Positions 1 to 8,933 of a stretch of 64,000 nucleotides of DNA are shown piece after piece. This DNA comes from Tepidanaerobacter syntrophicus (lineage in GTDB: Bacteria > Bacillota > Thermosediminibacteria > Thermosediminibacterales > Tepidanaerobacteraceae). Below the pieces are notes generated by a model, which was given only the letters and a program-made list of their open reading frames with translations, did not search any database and was not told the DNA's origin. Within the stretch, counting starts at the first letter, position 1. Every line of letters begins with the position of its first letter. Position numbers and translations under genes: made by a program. Location of the stretch: NCBI RefSeq assembly GCF_001485475.2, contig NZ_DF977003.1:248001-312000 (forward strand), read 5' to 3'.

Positions 1-2
1 AT

Positions 3-101
3 AAAGTAGAAAAAGTTGACTTAATAGTAGAGAAAATTGTAAGACCTGAGGAAATTCAGCAAGAAAAACCTGAAGAAGGAAAATTAGGAGAGCAAATATA
101 A
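3..101 (+). CDS. C-terminal end of an unidentified protein (partial)
   Basis: An open frame enters from the left edge and runs 32 codons to a TAA. The residues are Lys/Glu-rich and end in GEQI. The stretch is too short to name, and the low-complexity charged tail could be the end of many proteins. A stem-loop follows 16 bp later. It could also be a chance open frame. Confidence 0.4.
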   Translation, partial: KVEKVDLIVEKIVRPEEIQQEKPEEGKLGEQI

Positions 102-117
102 TAAGAATAAAGGAAGA

Positions 118-141
118 GATGGGAACCGAAAGGTTCCCATC
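118..141 (-). terminator. Rho-independent terminator of the PIG-L gene
   Basis: A perfect 10-bp stem (118-127 with 132-141) closes on a GAAA tetraloop. Read on the minus strand it is followed by a T-rich tract, so it best serves the PIG-L gene that ends at 198. The plus-strand side lacks a clear T run, but the stem could also stop transcripts from the left. Confidence 0.75.
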
Positions 142-197
142 TAAAATTTATCCTAAAGAGTTAAACAATTTTTCATATTTAGCTTGCGCAGCTGATT

Positions 198-1616
198 TTA
201 CTTTTCAAGCTTATAAATATTCCAAGACACTTTATCTGTTAAGTTATTTTTATATATTACATTTGCTCCCATAAATATATATCTTAAGCTCTCTTCTTGA
301 GGTATTTTTACCTTTACCCAGAGAGTGTTTTTATTTATTATAGGATGATCTGTAATCACAGATTCCACGATTGAATTCGAAGCCTTTCTTACTTGCCTGA
401 GCTTGCCATTAACTAAGGATAAATCAATCCTTTTTATACCTTTCTCGTAAAATAGCCTTAACTCAAAATTGTAAAGTACCTTATTTGAAATAGGTCCTAA
501 GGATTCTAAACCAAGATACAGATCGTTATTGTATATAAAGGCTGTAAATTTTACTATGTCTGCACTTTTGTGAATCCTTTGGTTTAACAGGCCTCCTCCA
601 TTCATAACAATGAGAGGATGAGATATGTTCATTGGTGACAAATTGGGTTTGGAAGTTTCCTTAGGCACGATTATGGGAGCCTTTACTGCAAAAAGCTCAT
701 TTTTTCTAACAAATGTCAGCAGAAATGGTGCCGTAACTTTCATTTGTGATTTGTATTGCCTAATTGCCATTTCTTTGTTAAATTCTTCATTTTTATCCAG
801 TGGTAAGCTTTGCCATGATGTATTACTGCTTTTAAGGTCTGAAGGAGGCAATAATGACTCATGCTTGTTTGAAACCATAAACCACGGAGAAGGCCAGTGA
901 GGATAGTGGACGAGAAACATGTGTTCCTTTACCTTTAGATTCAGTGCATTAATGGTATATCGCGTAAAATTGCTTACTCCCCAATGATCAGGATGCATAT
1001 CGTCTGCCATCGGATAGTATATATCTGTAGGCTTAAATGAAGCCATTATCTCTGCTAGGCAGTTTTCTAAATTTTGCCCTGTATATGCAATTTTAGGCTT
1101 GTATACATTACTATATGGAGAATATGCAACTTGCGTTCCACCACTGACTCGTGGCTTTCCATTGTCCCAATAATCGCTCCATAAAAATCTTATGCTCCCA
1201 TCGGCAAATCCAAGAAATATTAAGTCTTCTTTAGGAAGACCAAGTTTTGCCATTGCCGACATACTTTCTTTTTGACGCTCCAACCCCAATTCATAAAAGT
1301 CATGGGGCATAGGGTTTTCGTTATCAGTAAATGCAATTGCAGACATTTTTGAGCTTTCTCCATCAGTTACAATTACGACCTTAATAGGTCTTTTTAAGTT
1401 AACAGCTTTTTGAATAATGCCGGCCGTTCCAAGAGATTCATCATCGGGATGAGGTACTATAATAAGGATTCTTTGTCCAGGATCAGTATTTTGTACGATA
1501 TCAACTTTTGCGGAAGATACTAAGGGTACAGCTTCTGCTTTTGCGATTGGAAGTAATGTCATTACGAATATCAATGATAATATAACTGAATAATTTCTTG
1601 ATTTTTTGAATATCAT
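198..1616 (-). CDS. Secreted PIG-L (LmbE-like) family deacetylase
   Basis: 472 aa. Residues 1-29 form a signal peptide (KK, hydrophobic core, AKAEA). The PIG-L/LmbE zinc-hydrolase signature PHPDDE is at residues 55-60 and the second metal site HPDH at 208-211, so the zinc site looks complete. The family removes N-acetyl groups from GlcNAc-containing substrates. Roughly 230 residues follow the catalytic domain and look beta-rich; they are probably an accessory domain. Being exported, it likely acts on a cell-wall or extracellular glycan, but the substrate cannot be read from sequence. It is a single-gene unit, divergent from the next gene, with a terminator behind it. Confidence 0.85.
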   Translation of the reverse strand: MIFKKSRNYSVILSLIFVMTLLPIAKAEAVPLVSSAKVDIVQNTDPGQRILIIVPHPDDESLGTAGIIQKAVNLKRPIKVVIVTDGESSKMSAIAFTDNENPMPHDFYELGLERQKESMSAMAKLGLPKEDLIFLGFADGSIRFLWSDYWDNGKPRVSGGTQVAYSPYSNVYKPKIAYTGQNLENCLAEIMASFKPTDIYYPMADDMHPDHWGVSNFTRYTINALNLKVKEHMFLVHYPHWPSPWFMVSNKHESLLPPSDLKSSNTSWQSLPLDKNEEFNKEMAIRQYKSQMKVTAPFLLTFVRKNELFAVKAPIIVPKETSKPNLSPMNISHPLIVMNGGGLLNQRIHKSADIVKFTAFIYNNDLYLGLESLGPISNKVLYNFELRLFYEKGIKRIDLSLVNGKLRQVRKASNSIVESVITDHPIINKNTLWVKVKIPQEESLRYIFMGANVIYKNNLTDKVSWNIYKLEK

Positions 1617-1771
1617 CTCAATTGTGTCCCCTGACTATTTATAATTTTGTTGTATAAATTATTATAACAAATTTACAAACCTTGATACATCCATTTTCCC
1701 CTTGTTTTAGATGGAATAAAATGTTACACTAAGCATATGAAATATACGGATTTGAACGAGTAGGGATTACC

Positions 1772-2161
1772 TTGATTACAAAAGGCGACAAAATACTTAT
1801 TTGTGTTGTATTGCTCTTGTCATTTTTACTACTCGCAGCTTTCCAAATATTTGGTTTTGCAGCAGAGAAAACGTATGCTGTAATCGAGGTAAACGGGAAG
1901 CTATTTCAGAAAATCTTGCTTGGTGAAAATGGTTCTAACTTCAAACTGACTGTTCCTGCAGGAAATCATAAGAGTATAGTTGAAGTGGACAAAGATAAAG
2001 TACGTATTATATATTCAGACTGCCCTGACCAGGATTGTGTAAGGCAAGGGTGGATTAGCCGTCCTGGCCAAATTATTGTATGCCTTCCAAATAAGATAGT
2101 GATTAAAATAGTCAATGGCAATACCGGACATGACAATGATATAGATGGTGTAAGCTTTTGA
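1772..2161 (+). CDS. NusG domain II-containing membrane-anchored protein
   Basis: 129 aa from a TTG start. One membrane segment at about residues 8-30 is followed by a small extracytoplasmic beta domain of the NusG_II type. The family hallmark CPDQDCV holds Cys84 and Cys89, followed by the SRPGQIIVCLPNK stretch. Despite the name it is not a transcription factor. It lies just before a Gx-type membrane protein, and this pair recurs in Firmicutes. As I recall, related proteins (EetA/EetB) occur in flavin-based extracellular electron transfer loci; that link is an inference here because no flavin-transfer gene is nearby. Confidence 0.8.
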   Translation: MITKGDKILICVVLLLSFLLLAAFQIFGFAAEKTYAVIEVNGKLFQKILLGENGSNFKLTVPAGNHKSIVEVDKDKVRIIYSDCPDQDCVRQGWISRPGQIIVCLPNKIVIKIVNGNTGHDNDIDGVSF

Positions 2162-2200
2162 ACAAGTGACACAAATTTTATAAGAGGAATGAACCTGATA

Positions 2201-2704
2201 ATGAAAAAAAGTTACAAGATGGTTTTTCTATCACTGCTTGTAACCATAGGCATAGTACTGCACATTTTTGAAAATATGCTGCCATTACCGTTTCCGATAC
2301 CAGGTGCAAAGTTAGGCCTTGCAAATATTATATCGCTTTTGGCAATAGTGCTTTATGGTTATAAAGATGGTCTTGTTGTTTGCGTATTGCGATGCATTTT
2401 AGGTGCGGCTCTTTCCGGCTCATTTTCTAGTTTACTTTACAGCTTAAGCGGAGGGATTTTAAGCACTATAATTATGGCAGGAGCATACAAATATTTTAAA
2501 AATATATTCAGCCTGGTTGGAATAAGTATCCTAGGTGCTGTCACTCATAATTTTGTACAAATTACCGTAGCAGCGATTGTCCTTTCTACTTTTGGACTTT
2601 ACATTTATCTGCCGTATTTAATGATATTGGGCCTTATTATGGGCCTGTTTACAGGACTTGCAGCTGATTTTGTACGGCGCAGTCTTCCCGCATTTTTTTA
2701 TTAG
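2201..2704 (+). CDS. Gx transporter family protein (heptaprenyl diphosphate synthase component I-like)
   Basis: About 167 aa and almost entirely hydrophobic, with five or six predicted membrane segments. The FPIPGAKLGLANI segment near the start is typical of PF07456 proteins, which are often labelled heptaprenyl diphosphate synthase component I but resemble ECF-type S components. AGAGGA at 2183-2188 abuts the ATG at 2189, so the ATG at 2201 is the better start. It follows the NusG-II gene and probably shares its transcript. A true synthase role is doubtful: the catalytic polyprenyl synthase is encoded 44 kb away at 46454. Confidence 0.8.
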   Translation: MKKSYKMVFLSLLVTIGIVLHIFENMLPLPFPIPGAKLGLANIISLLAIVLYGYKDGLVVCVLRCILGAALSGSFSSLLYSLSGGILSTIIMAGAYKYFKNIFSLVGISILGAVTHNFVQITVAAIVLSTFGLYIYLPYLMILGLIMGLFTGLAADFVRRSLPAFFY

Positions 2705-2745
2705 AATATTTTATTATGATATAACGATGAAAGGGCAGGTAATAA

Positions 2746-2997
2746 ATGAAAAGAAATCGCTATAATCCCTCGATTCTAATCATTGTTTTACTAGTAGGGC
2801 TTCTTGCCGGTGGAGCTTTAGGCCAAGCATTAAACGATACCGTTCCTGTTCTAAACAAGGGGATTCATGTAGGCCTTTCGACCACCAACCTAAACTTAGG
2901 CGTTATAAGTATTGTTTTTGGTTTTGATATAGCGCTTAGTTTGGCAGCGGCAATAGGTCTTATTGTTGCAATTATTTTGTATCAACAGATGCAATAA
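2746..2997 (+). CDS. DUF4321 domain-containing small membrane protein
   Basis: 83 aa with two hydrophobic segments, at about residues 9-27 and 50-78, and Gly-rich turns (LVGLLAGGALGQAL). Length and pattern fit DUF4321, a short family I recall next to maf and the mre genes in Clostridia. RBS AAAGGGCAGG precedes the ATG. Function is unknown; the position at the head of a cell-shape cluster is the only clue. Confidence 0.75.
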   Translation: MKRNRYNPSILIIVLLVGLLAGGALGQALNDTVPVLNKGIHVGLSTTNLNLGVISIVFGFDIALSLAAAIGLIVAIILYQQMQ

Positions 2998-3009
2998 AGG
3001 AGTTTAAAG

Positions 3010-3588
3010 ATGTTAAAAAGTTTAATTCTAGCGTCTGCATCTCCCAGGAGGCAGGAGCTATTAAATCAAATAGGCTTAAAATTTATTACAGATCCAAGCG
3101 ATATAGATGAAGATATGCCGGCTACAGCTGATTTTGGAAATTTAGTAGCAGAGCTTGCTCTTAGGAAAGCCTTGGCTGTCAGTGGAAAATATGAAAACGG
3201 GATAATAATAGGTGCTGACACGATAGTAGTTTTAGATAATGAAATCTTCGGTAAACCTGCTGACAGAAGTTGTGCAAGAAAAATGCTGAGTCGCTTAAGT
3301 GGCTGCTGGCACAGTGTTTTTACTGGGGTTGCTTTAGTAGATGCAGCTACCAGTCATAGCATAAATCAATTTGAAGAAAGCCAAGTCAAATTTAAAAATC
3401 TTACTGAATCAGAAATTCAAAACTACATAGATTCCGGTGAACCTATGGATAAAGCAGGAGCTTATGGCATCCAGGGAAAAGGAGCACTTTTTGTGGAAAA
3501 AATTTGCGGCGATTATTACAATATAGTGGGCTTGCCGCTGTTTAGATTAAATAATATGCTCAAATCTTTTGGAATAAATTTACTATAA
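3010..3588 (+). CDS. maf: Maf family nucleotide pyrophosphatase
   Basis: 192 aa, usual Maf length. It opens with the substrate-binding loop SASPRRQELL (residues 7-16) and holds the GADTIVVLD motif and the GAYGIQGKGALFVEKI block with catalytic acidic residues. The family hydrolyses non-canonical or modified nucleoside triphosphates to monophosphates in the cytoplasm and has been tied to septum formation. The RBS AAAGGAG lies shortly before the ATG. The classic maf-radC-mreBCD order supports the call. Confidence 0.93.
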   Translation: MLKSLILASASPRRQELLNQIGLKFITDPSDIDEDMPATADFGNLVAELALRKALAVSGKYENGIIIGADTIVVLDNEIFGKPADRSCARKMLSRLSGCWHSVFTGVALVDAATSHSINQFEESQVKFKNLTESEIQNYIDSGEPMDKAGAYGIQGKGALFVEKICGDYYNIVGLPLFRLNNMLKSFGINLL

Positions 3589-3613
3589 TAGGTTATAATA
3601 GGAGGTCAAACCC

Positions 3614-4309
3614 TTGGGTAATGATGTCATGATAAAGAATTTGCCGCCTGAAGAACGCCCACGGGAACGTTTATTGAAGTATGGGGCTAAAGCGCTAAGT
3701 AATGCCGAGCTTTTAGCTGTTTTGATAAGAACAGGAACTCGCCATGAATCCGCACTGGATGTGGCACATAATATATTACAAGGCGATATGGGCAAAAGCG
3801 GGCTTGACTATGTTGTTGATGCTAGCGTAGAGGAACTTTCGAAAATAAGAGGAATAGGAAAAGCCAAAGCCATTCAAATAAAAGCAGCAGTTGAACTGGG
3901 CAGAAGAATATCTTCTCATAAACGCAAAGAAAAATTTACTATAATGACTGCTCTAGATGTAAAGTATTTACTTATGGAAGAGATGAGATTTCTTGAAAAA
4001 GAGCATTTTAGAGCGATATTACTAGATGTAAAAAATCACGTTATATCCGTAGAGGAAATCTCAGTTGGGACTTTAAATTCTTCAATTGTACATCCCAGGG
4101 AAGTTTTTAAACCTGCAATAAGAAGGAGCAGCGCTTCTATTCTTTTGGTGCACAATCACCCAAGCGGAGATCCAACACCTAGCAAAGAAGATATTGAAAT
4201 TACTAAAAGATTGGTAGACGCCGGAATGATTTTAGGCATAAATGTCCTAGATCACATAATAATCGGCAATGATTCTATTTTTAGTTTAAGGGAACGAAAT
4301 CTAATGTAA
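3614..4309 (+). CDS. radC: RadC family JAB-domain protein
   Basis: 231 aa. The N-terminal half carries a helix-hairpin-helix region (IRGIGKAKAIQIKA). The C-terminal JAB/MPN domain has the metal site in VHNHPSGDPTPSKED (His180, His182 and the downstream Asp). The RBS GGAGGT at 3601-3606 sets the TTG at 3614 as start, with 7-bp spacing; an internal ATG at 3629 lacks such a site. The family is called a DNA repair protein but its activity is not settled. Confidence 0.92.
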   Translation: MGNDVMIKNLPPEERPRERLLKYGAKALSNAELLAVLIRTGTRHESALDVAHNILQGDMGKSGLDYVVDASVEELSKIRGIGKAKAIQIKAAVELGRRISSHKRKEKFTIMTALDVKYLLMEEMRFLEKEHFRAILLDVKNHVISVEEISVGTLNSSIVHPREVFKPAIRRSSASILLVHNHPSGDPTPSKEDIEITKRLVDAGMILGINVLDHIIIGNDSIFSLRERNLM

Positions 4310-4354
4310 AAACTTGAAAGACTATGTTTGTGTAAGAAGGAAAGGGGAAAATGA

Positions 4355-5386
4355 ATGGGTTTTTTTAGCATATTTTCAAATGATCTTGGAATTGATTTAG
4401 GTTCGGCAAATACTTTAGTATATGTAAAAGATGCAGGCATTGTTATAAACGAACCTTCTGTAGTTGCAATCCAGCGTGACAGCGGAGCGGTTTTAGCCGT
4501 AGGAGAGGAAGCCAAACTAATGATTGGCCGCACGCCCGGTAATATAGCTGCTATAAGACCTATGAGAGATGGGGTTATAGCTGATTTTGACATAACAGAG
4601 AATATGTTAAGATACTTTATTTCAAAAGCACTTAAAAGCAGGCACTTCATTAAACCAAGAGTAGTGGTAGGCATACCTTCGGGAGTTACCGAAGTCGAAA
4701 AAAGAGCCGTAATCGATGCTACGCTTCAAGCAGGTGCTCGTGAGGCTTATTTGATAGAAGAACCTATGGCGGCTGCAATAGGTACAGGCCTTGAGGTATA
4801 TGAGCCGGCAGGAAATATGATTGTCGATATAGGAGGGGGCACGACCGAGGTTGCAGTCGTTTCACTTGGGGGCATTGTTACCAGCAGATCTATACGTATA
4901 GGCGGCAATGAAATGGATGAAGCTATTTCCTATTATGTCAAAAAAGAGTATAATCTTATGATAGGCGAGCGCACAGCAGAAGAAATTAAAATAGAAATTG
5001 GTTCTGCCGTATTAGATAAAGATATAGAGAATATGAGCGTGCGCGGACGCGACTTAGTAACTGGTCTGCCCAAAACGATTTCAATAACTGCAAAAGAAAT
5101 CAATGGTGCATTAGAAGAAACCGTAAATAGTATTATCGATGCAATTAAGACAACCCTTGAAAAAACTCCACCTGAACTTGCAGCTGATATAATGGACCGG
5201 GGGATAGTTATGACCGGCGGCGGTTCTCTGCTTACAGGCCTAGACAAAAAAGTAAATCAAGAAACCGGTATGCCTGTCCATATTGCCGATGAACCGATGA
5301 ATTGTGTAGTTATGGGAACGGGTAAAGTTTTAGAAGAATTGGATACACTGAAACGCGTATTGATTTCACCTAAAAAAGTAGGTTAA
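4355..5386 (+). CDS. mreB: Rod shape-determining actin homologue MreB
   Basis: 343 aa, standard length. The actin-fold ATP motifs are present: phosphate-1 GIDLGSANT (residues 12-20), phosphate-2 [12 protein letters not shown] and the adenosine motif TGGGSLLTG. MreB filaments under the membrane direct the elongasome (MreC, MreD, RodA, PBP2), all encoded just downstream. RBS AAAGGGGAAA precedes the ATG at 4355; the earlier ATG at 4351 hits a stop after five codons. Confidence 0.97.
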   Translation: MGFFSIFSNDLGIDLGSANTLVYVKDAGIVINEPSVVAIQRDSGAVLAVGEEAKLMIGRTPGNIAAIRPMRDGVIADFDITENMLRYFISKALKSRHFIKPRVVVGIPSGVTEVEKRAVIDATLQAGAREAYLIEEPMAAAIGTGLEVYEPAGNMIVDIGGGTTEVAVVSLGGIVTSRSIRIGGNEMDEAISYYVKKEYNLMIGERTAEEIKIEIGSAVLDKDIENMSVRGRDLVTGLPKTISITAKEINGALEETVNSIIDAIKTTLEKTPPELAADIMDRGIVMTGGGSLLTGLDKKVNQETGMPVHIADEPMNCVVMGTGKVLEELDTLKRVLISPKKVG

Positions 5387-5391
5387 AGGTT

Positions 5392-6243
5392 GTGGTGTTC
5401 TTGCGACACTTGTCTAGTAATCGAAGGTGGCTTATATGGATTTTAGCGTTAATTATGTTAGTTACTATAATTAGCATAACACTGCAGAAGAATGATGTTT
5501 TTAGGGCTATAGAAAATCCTATATTGACTTTCCTTAGCCCTATCCAAAAAGCGCTTTCGACAGCCGGATTTAGTATAAAGGAAAAAATCGAATTCATACC
5601 GCAAATTTTCCAACTAAAAGAAGAAAATGAAGCTTTAAAGAAGCAGGTAGCAGAATTACAGCGCTATAAGCAAAATCTTCTAGAATATCAACGGGAAAAT
5701 GAAGACTTGCGAAAACTGCTGGGCCTGAAAGAGAAAAACCTTCAATTTGACCTTGAAACAGCTGAAGTAATAGGGAGAGACTCTGACGATTGGTTTAATA
5801 TCATACTAATCGACAAAGGAAAAAACCAAGGTATAGAAAAAGACATGGCGGTTATTACAAATGACGGACTGGTTGGCTGCATTATAAGCGCTACTGCAAA
5901 CACCTCTAAAGTTATGCTTATCACTGATGAGCGAAGTGCTGTAAGCGCTATGCTTCAGAGAACGCGGGATAATGGAATAGTAAGAGGAAGCATAAACGAA
6001 GTACAAAAAGGCTATTTGGAAATGGATTTTTTATCTAAGGATGCTAATATAGCAAAAGGCGATATAGTAATTTCTTCCGGCCTTGGGGGGATAATTCCAA
6101 AAGGTATTGTTGTAGGTGAGATTGTCGAAGCTCAAAAGGAATCACATCAGCTTACTCAGTACGCCATAATAAAACCTGCCGCAGATTTGCTAAAACTTGA
6201 ATGGGTTTTTGTTGTTAAAAGCGAAAAGGGGGCTGCCCAATGA
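5392..6243 (+). CDS. mreC: Rod shape-determining protein MreC
   Basis: 283 aa with one N-terminal membrane helix (about 14-30), a coiled coil at about 68-105 (KEENEALKKQVAELQ) and the extracytoplasmic beta-barrel region from about 120. MreC links MreB to the synthases RodA and PBP2. A GTG start at 5392, or the next GTG at 5395, lies 5-8 bp after mreB. The end overlaps mreD by 4 bp, which suggests translational coupling. Confidence 0.95.
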   Translation: MVFLRHLSSNRRWLIWILALIMLVTIISITLQKNDVFRAIENPILTFLSPIQKALSTAGFSIKEKIEFIPQIFQLKEENEALKKQVAELQRYKQNLLEYQRENEDLRKLLGLKEKNLQFDLETAEVIGRDSDDWFNIILIDKGKNQGIEKDMAVITNDGLVGCIISATANTSKVMLITDERSAVSAMLQRTRDNGIVRGSINEVQKGYLEMDFLSKDANIAKGDIVISSGLGGIIPKGIVVGEIVEAQKESHQLTQYAIIKPAADLLKLEWVFVVKSEKGAAQ

Positions 6244-6743
6244 GAACTTTAGTGTATGGTTTGCTAATTATTGTTCTTACTGTTATTCAGGCAACCTTTT
6301 CAAACTTATTCGGAGCTTATACAAGCGGCCTTAATCTGCCGCTAATTTTTGCTTTTTGTCTTTCGATGGTAAAAAATGAAAGATCGGGTTTTACAGCAGG
6401 CTTTATAAGTGGATTTTTACAAGATGCGCTTTTTGGAACTTTTATAGGCATGAATACAATAGCAACTTCAGTGTCGGCTTACATTGTAGGTCTTAGTTCT
6501 AAAAACCTCTATAAAGGTAGAGCGGTTATAACTATGATGTTAGTCTTTATAGGCTCTGTCATTTTTAAGTTTATTTTTGTAGTTATTGCTCTTTTTACCG
6601 GCCAGTTGACAAGTTCTCCCCAATATATAATGTCGGCAGTTGTTTTGCCGCCTTTCGCGAATATGATCATATCTCCTTTAATTTACTTATTGACTTATAG
6701 AATAGAAGACTTTTTTGACTTCTACTTTAATCTAAAATACTAA
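6240..6743 (+). CDS. mreD: Rod shape-determining membrane protein MreD
   Basis: 167 aa, about five membrane segments, with the GFISGFLQDALFGTFIGMNT motif typical of MreD. Its ATG overlaps the mreC stop as ATGA. It completes mreBCD and is followed after 15 bp by the PBP2 gene. Confidence 0.93.
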   Translation: MRTLVYGLLIIVLTVIQATFSNLFGAYTSGLNLPLIFAFCLSMVKNERSGFTAGFISGFLQDALFGTFIGMNTIATSVSAYIVGLSSKNLYKGRAVITMMLVFIGSVIFKFIFVVIALFTGQLTSSPQYIMSAVVLPPFANMIISPLIYLLTYRIEDFFDFYFNLKY

Positions 6744-6758
6744 TCTTGAGGGATTTTT

Positions 6759-8834
6759 ATGGACGTAAAAAAACTCCAAAAACGTCTAAATATTATACTT
6801 GGCGCCGCTCTAGTAATTTTTTTAGTGCTTTTAATAAGCCTCTCTAATCTTCAAATAATAAAAGGCGATGAATATGAGAAACTTGCGGAAGAAAATAGAA
6901 TTAGAATTATTCCAATAACGGCACCGCGGGGAATTTTCAGAGACCGGTATGGCAGAGAATTAGTAAATAACCGGCCGAGCTTTACGGTTTCATATATGAG
7001 CATAAAAGCTGAGGAGTCTGAACAAGAAGAAGTTTTTAAGACTTTAAGAGAAATTCTGGATATTCCTCTTTATACTGATATATCAAATCAAGAATATACT
7101 GTTAGTAAAGATGGCGAAATATTTCTAAGTAAATTGCCGGTGGGAGACGCTGACGGCAATGGAAAAATTGATACCTCGGATATTACAGTGATAGATGGAG
7201 AAAATGGAGAAAAAATTCCAATAAATAAAGCAGATTTAAACACAGGAAAGCTCGTAATCGATAAACCTGCCGGAACCCGGCTTCTTGTGTCATACAAATA
7301 TGACACATTAAAGAACAAGGTTAGGGGTCAAGGCTATAAGCCTGCAAGACTCAAGACAGACGTAGATTTTCAGACTATCGCTGAAATAGAAGAACGCCGC
7401 CTTCCCGGAGTAGTTATAGAAGTAGAGCCTTTAAGGAACTATGTTTATGGAAATACAGCATCTCATGTTTTTGGCTATGTAGGAGAGATAAGCCAAGAAG
7501 AGTTAGAGGCAGACAAAGACGGTACTTACCGCCCTGGGGATGTAGTAGGTAAAATGGGCTTGGAAAAAGTGCTTGAACCCTATTTAAAAGGCACAGATGG
7601 CGGCCAACAAGTAGAAGTCAATGCATCCGGAAAACCGATAAAAGTTCTTGGTGAAAAGGCTCCTGCACCCGGTGACTCCGTAAATTTAACTCTTGATATT
7701 AAATTGCAGCAGGTTGCTGAAACTGCCCTAAAAGAGCAGTTGATAAAGCTCCAGACAGACAAATATAAACCATATCCAAATGCCAAAAGAGGGGCGGTAG
7801 TAGCACTTAATGTAAAAACAGGTGAAGTCTTAGCTATGGCCAGTGTTCCGGATTTTGATCCAAATATGTTTGCAACAGGAATAAGCCAAAAGGAATGGGA
7901 AGAAATATCAAAGAATCCACTTAACCCAATGCTGAACCTTGCCATTAGCGGCACATTCCCACCGGGTTCCGTTTTTAAAATGGTTACTGCTACGGCTGCC
8001 TTGGAAGAAAAGGTAACTACCGAAAAAGAATATATTAGAGATACAGGTGTTTACTGGACTATTTTGCCGAAGAAGTGCTGGAAGGCAGGGGGCCATGGTC
8101 TCGTAAATATGGAAAAAGCTATTGCCCAATCCTGTAATGTATACTTTTATGAAATGGGCCGCAGAGTGGGAATAGATAACCTTGAAAAATATGCAAAAAT
8201 GTATGGCCTAGGCAGTCTTACGGGAATAGAACTTCCAAATGAAAAAGCAGGAACTGTCGCAAGCCGTGAATACAAGAAAAAAACCTTTAGCAATCCTCAA
8301 GATCAAATATGGTACCCTGCCGAGACGCTAGATGCCGCTATCGGCCAGGGATATCAAAGCTTTACACCTATTCAAATTGCAACCTATATTTCGGCTGTTG
8401 CAAATGAAGGCTTTTGGATGAAACCTCATTTAATTAAATCCATAGTTGATTCAAACGGCGACACAGTTCTAGAGAAGAACCCAGAGATCGGCGGTAAAGT
8501 TGATGATGTTTCGAAGAAGACTTTTGAAATAATCAAAAAAGGCATGCGCGCAGCTGCACTGCCTGGAGGAACAGCTTCAAGCGTTTTTGCAAAATTTCCT
8601 ATTTCAGTGGCTGCAAAGACCGGTACTGCTGAATGGGATGTAAGAAAAGACCCTCATGGTTGGTTTGTAGCGTTTGCTCCTTATGAAGACCCTGAAATCG
8701 CCGTGGCTGTATTTATTGAACAAGCAGGCTCAGGAGGAACTACCGGTGGACCTGTGGCAAAAGCAATATTTGAGGAATACTTTCATCTTAACGATAAGAC
8801 TGATACAGCGGAAGACTATCTTGTTCAACCGTAA
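6759..8834 (+). CDS. mrdA: Penicillin-binding protein 2 (elongation transpeptidase) with an EF-hand-like insertion
   Basis: 691 aa class B PBP. Membrane helix at about 11-31, dimerisation or pedestal region to about 300, then the transpeptidase domain with SVFK (Ser404/Lys407), SCN (458-460) and KTGT (620-623). It cross-links peptidoglycan in the elongasome with RodA (12513) and MreBCD (upstream). Unusual: residues 130-141 (DADGNGKIDTSD) match a dockerin-type EF-hand calcium loop and lie in an extra stretch of about 70 residues (about 112-185) in the extracytoplasmic pedestal region. Such a loop is not part of standard PBP2. RBS is weak (TTGAGGGATTTTT). Confidence 0.93.
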   Translation: MDVKKLQKRLNIILGAALVIFLVLLISLSNLQIIKGDEYEKLAEENRIRIIPITAPRGIFRDRYGRELVNNRPSFTVSYMSIKAEESEQEEVFKTLREILDIPLYTDISNQEYTVSKDGEIFLSKLPVGDADGNGKIDTSDITVIDGENGEKIPINKADLNTGKLVIDKPAGTRLLVSYKYDTLKNKVRGQGYKPARLKTDVDFQTIAEIEERRLPGVVIEVEPLRNYVYGNTASHVFGYVGEISQEELEADKDGTYRPGDVVGKMGLEKVLEPYLKGTDGGQQVEVNASGKPIKVLGEKAPAPGDSVNLTLDIKLQQVAETALKEQLIKLQTDKYKPYPNAKRGAVVALNVKTGEVLAMASVPDFDPNMFATGISQKEWEEISKNPLNPMLNLAISGTFPPGSVFKMVTATAALEEKVTTEKEYIRDTGVYWTILPKKCWKAGGHGLVNMEKAIAQSCNVYFYEMGRRVGIDNLEKYAKMYGLGSLTGIELPNEKAGTVASREYKKKTFSNPQDQIWYPAETLDAAIGQGYQSFTPIQIATYISAVANEGFWMKPHLIKSIVDSNGDTVLEKNPEIGGKVDDVSKKTFEIIKKGMRAAALPGGTASSVFAKFPISVAAKTGTAEWDVRKDPHGWFVAFAPYEDPEIAVAVFIEQAGSGGTTGGPVAKAIFEEYFHLNDKTDTAEDYLVQP

Positions 8835-8933
8835 CTGGAATCCCAAGATTCTGTTTATTTGCAATCAAAAGAAGGATTTGTTACATTTTTGAAGAATAAA
8901 GTAATTAAAGCGCTGCTATTTGGAGGGATTTGC

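Noticed and set aside
2201-2704. Naming this gene as a true heptaprenyl diphosphate synthase subunit
   Set aside because: It is a multi-span membrane protein without Asp-rich prenyltransferase motifs; the catalytic enzyme is at 46454.
4252-4674. 140-residue minus-strand frame opposite radC/mreB
   Set aside because: Antisense shadow of two well-supported genes, no ribosome site or domain.
8859-8933. N-terminal extension of MinC
   Set aside because: No ribosome site for the upstream start, while GGAGGG precedes the GTG at 8934; the extra residues do not match the family.
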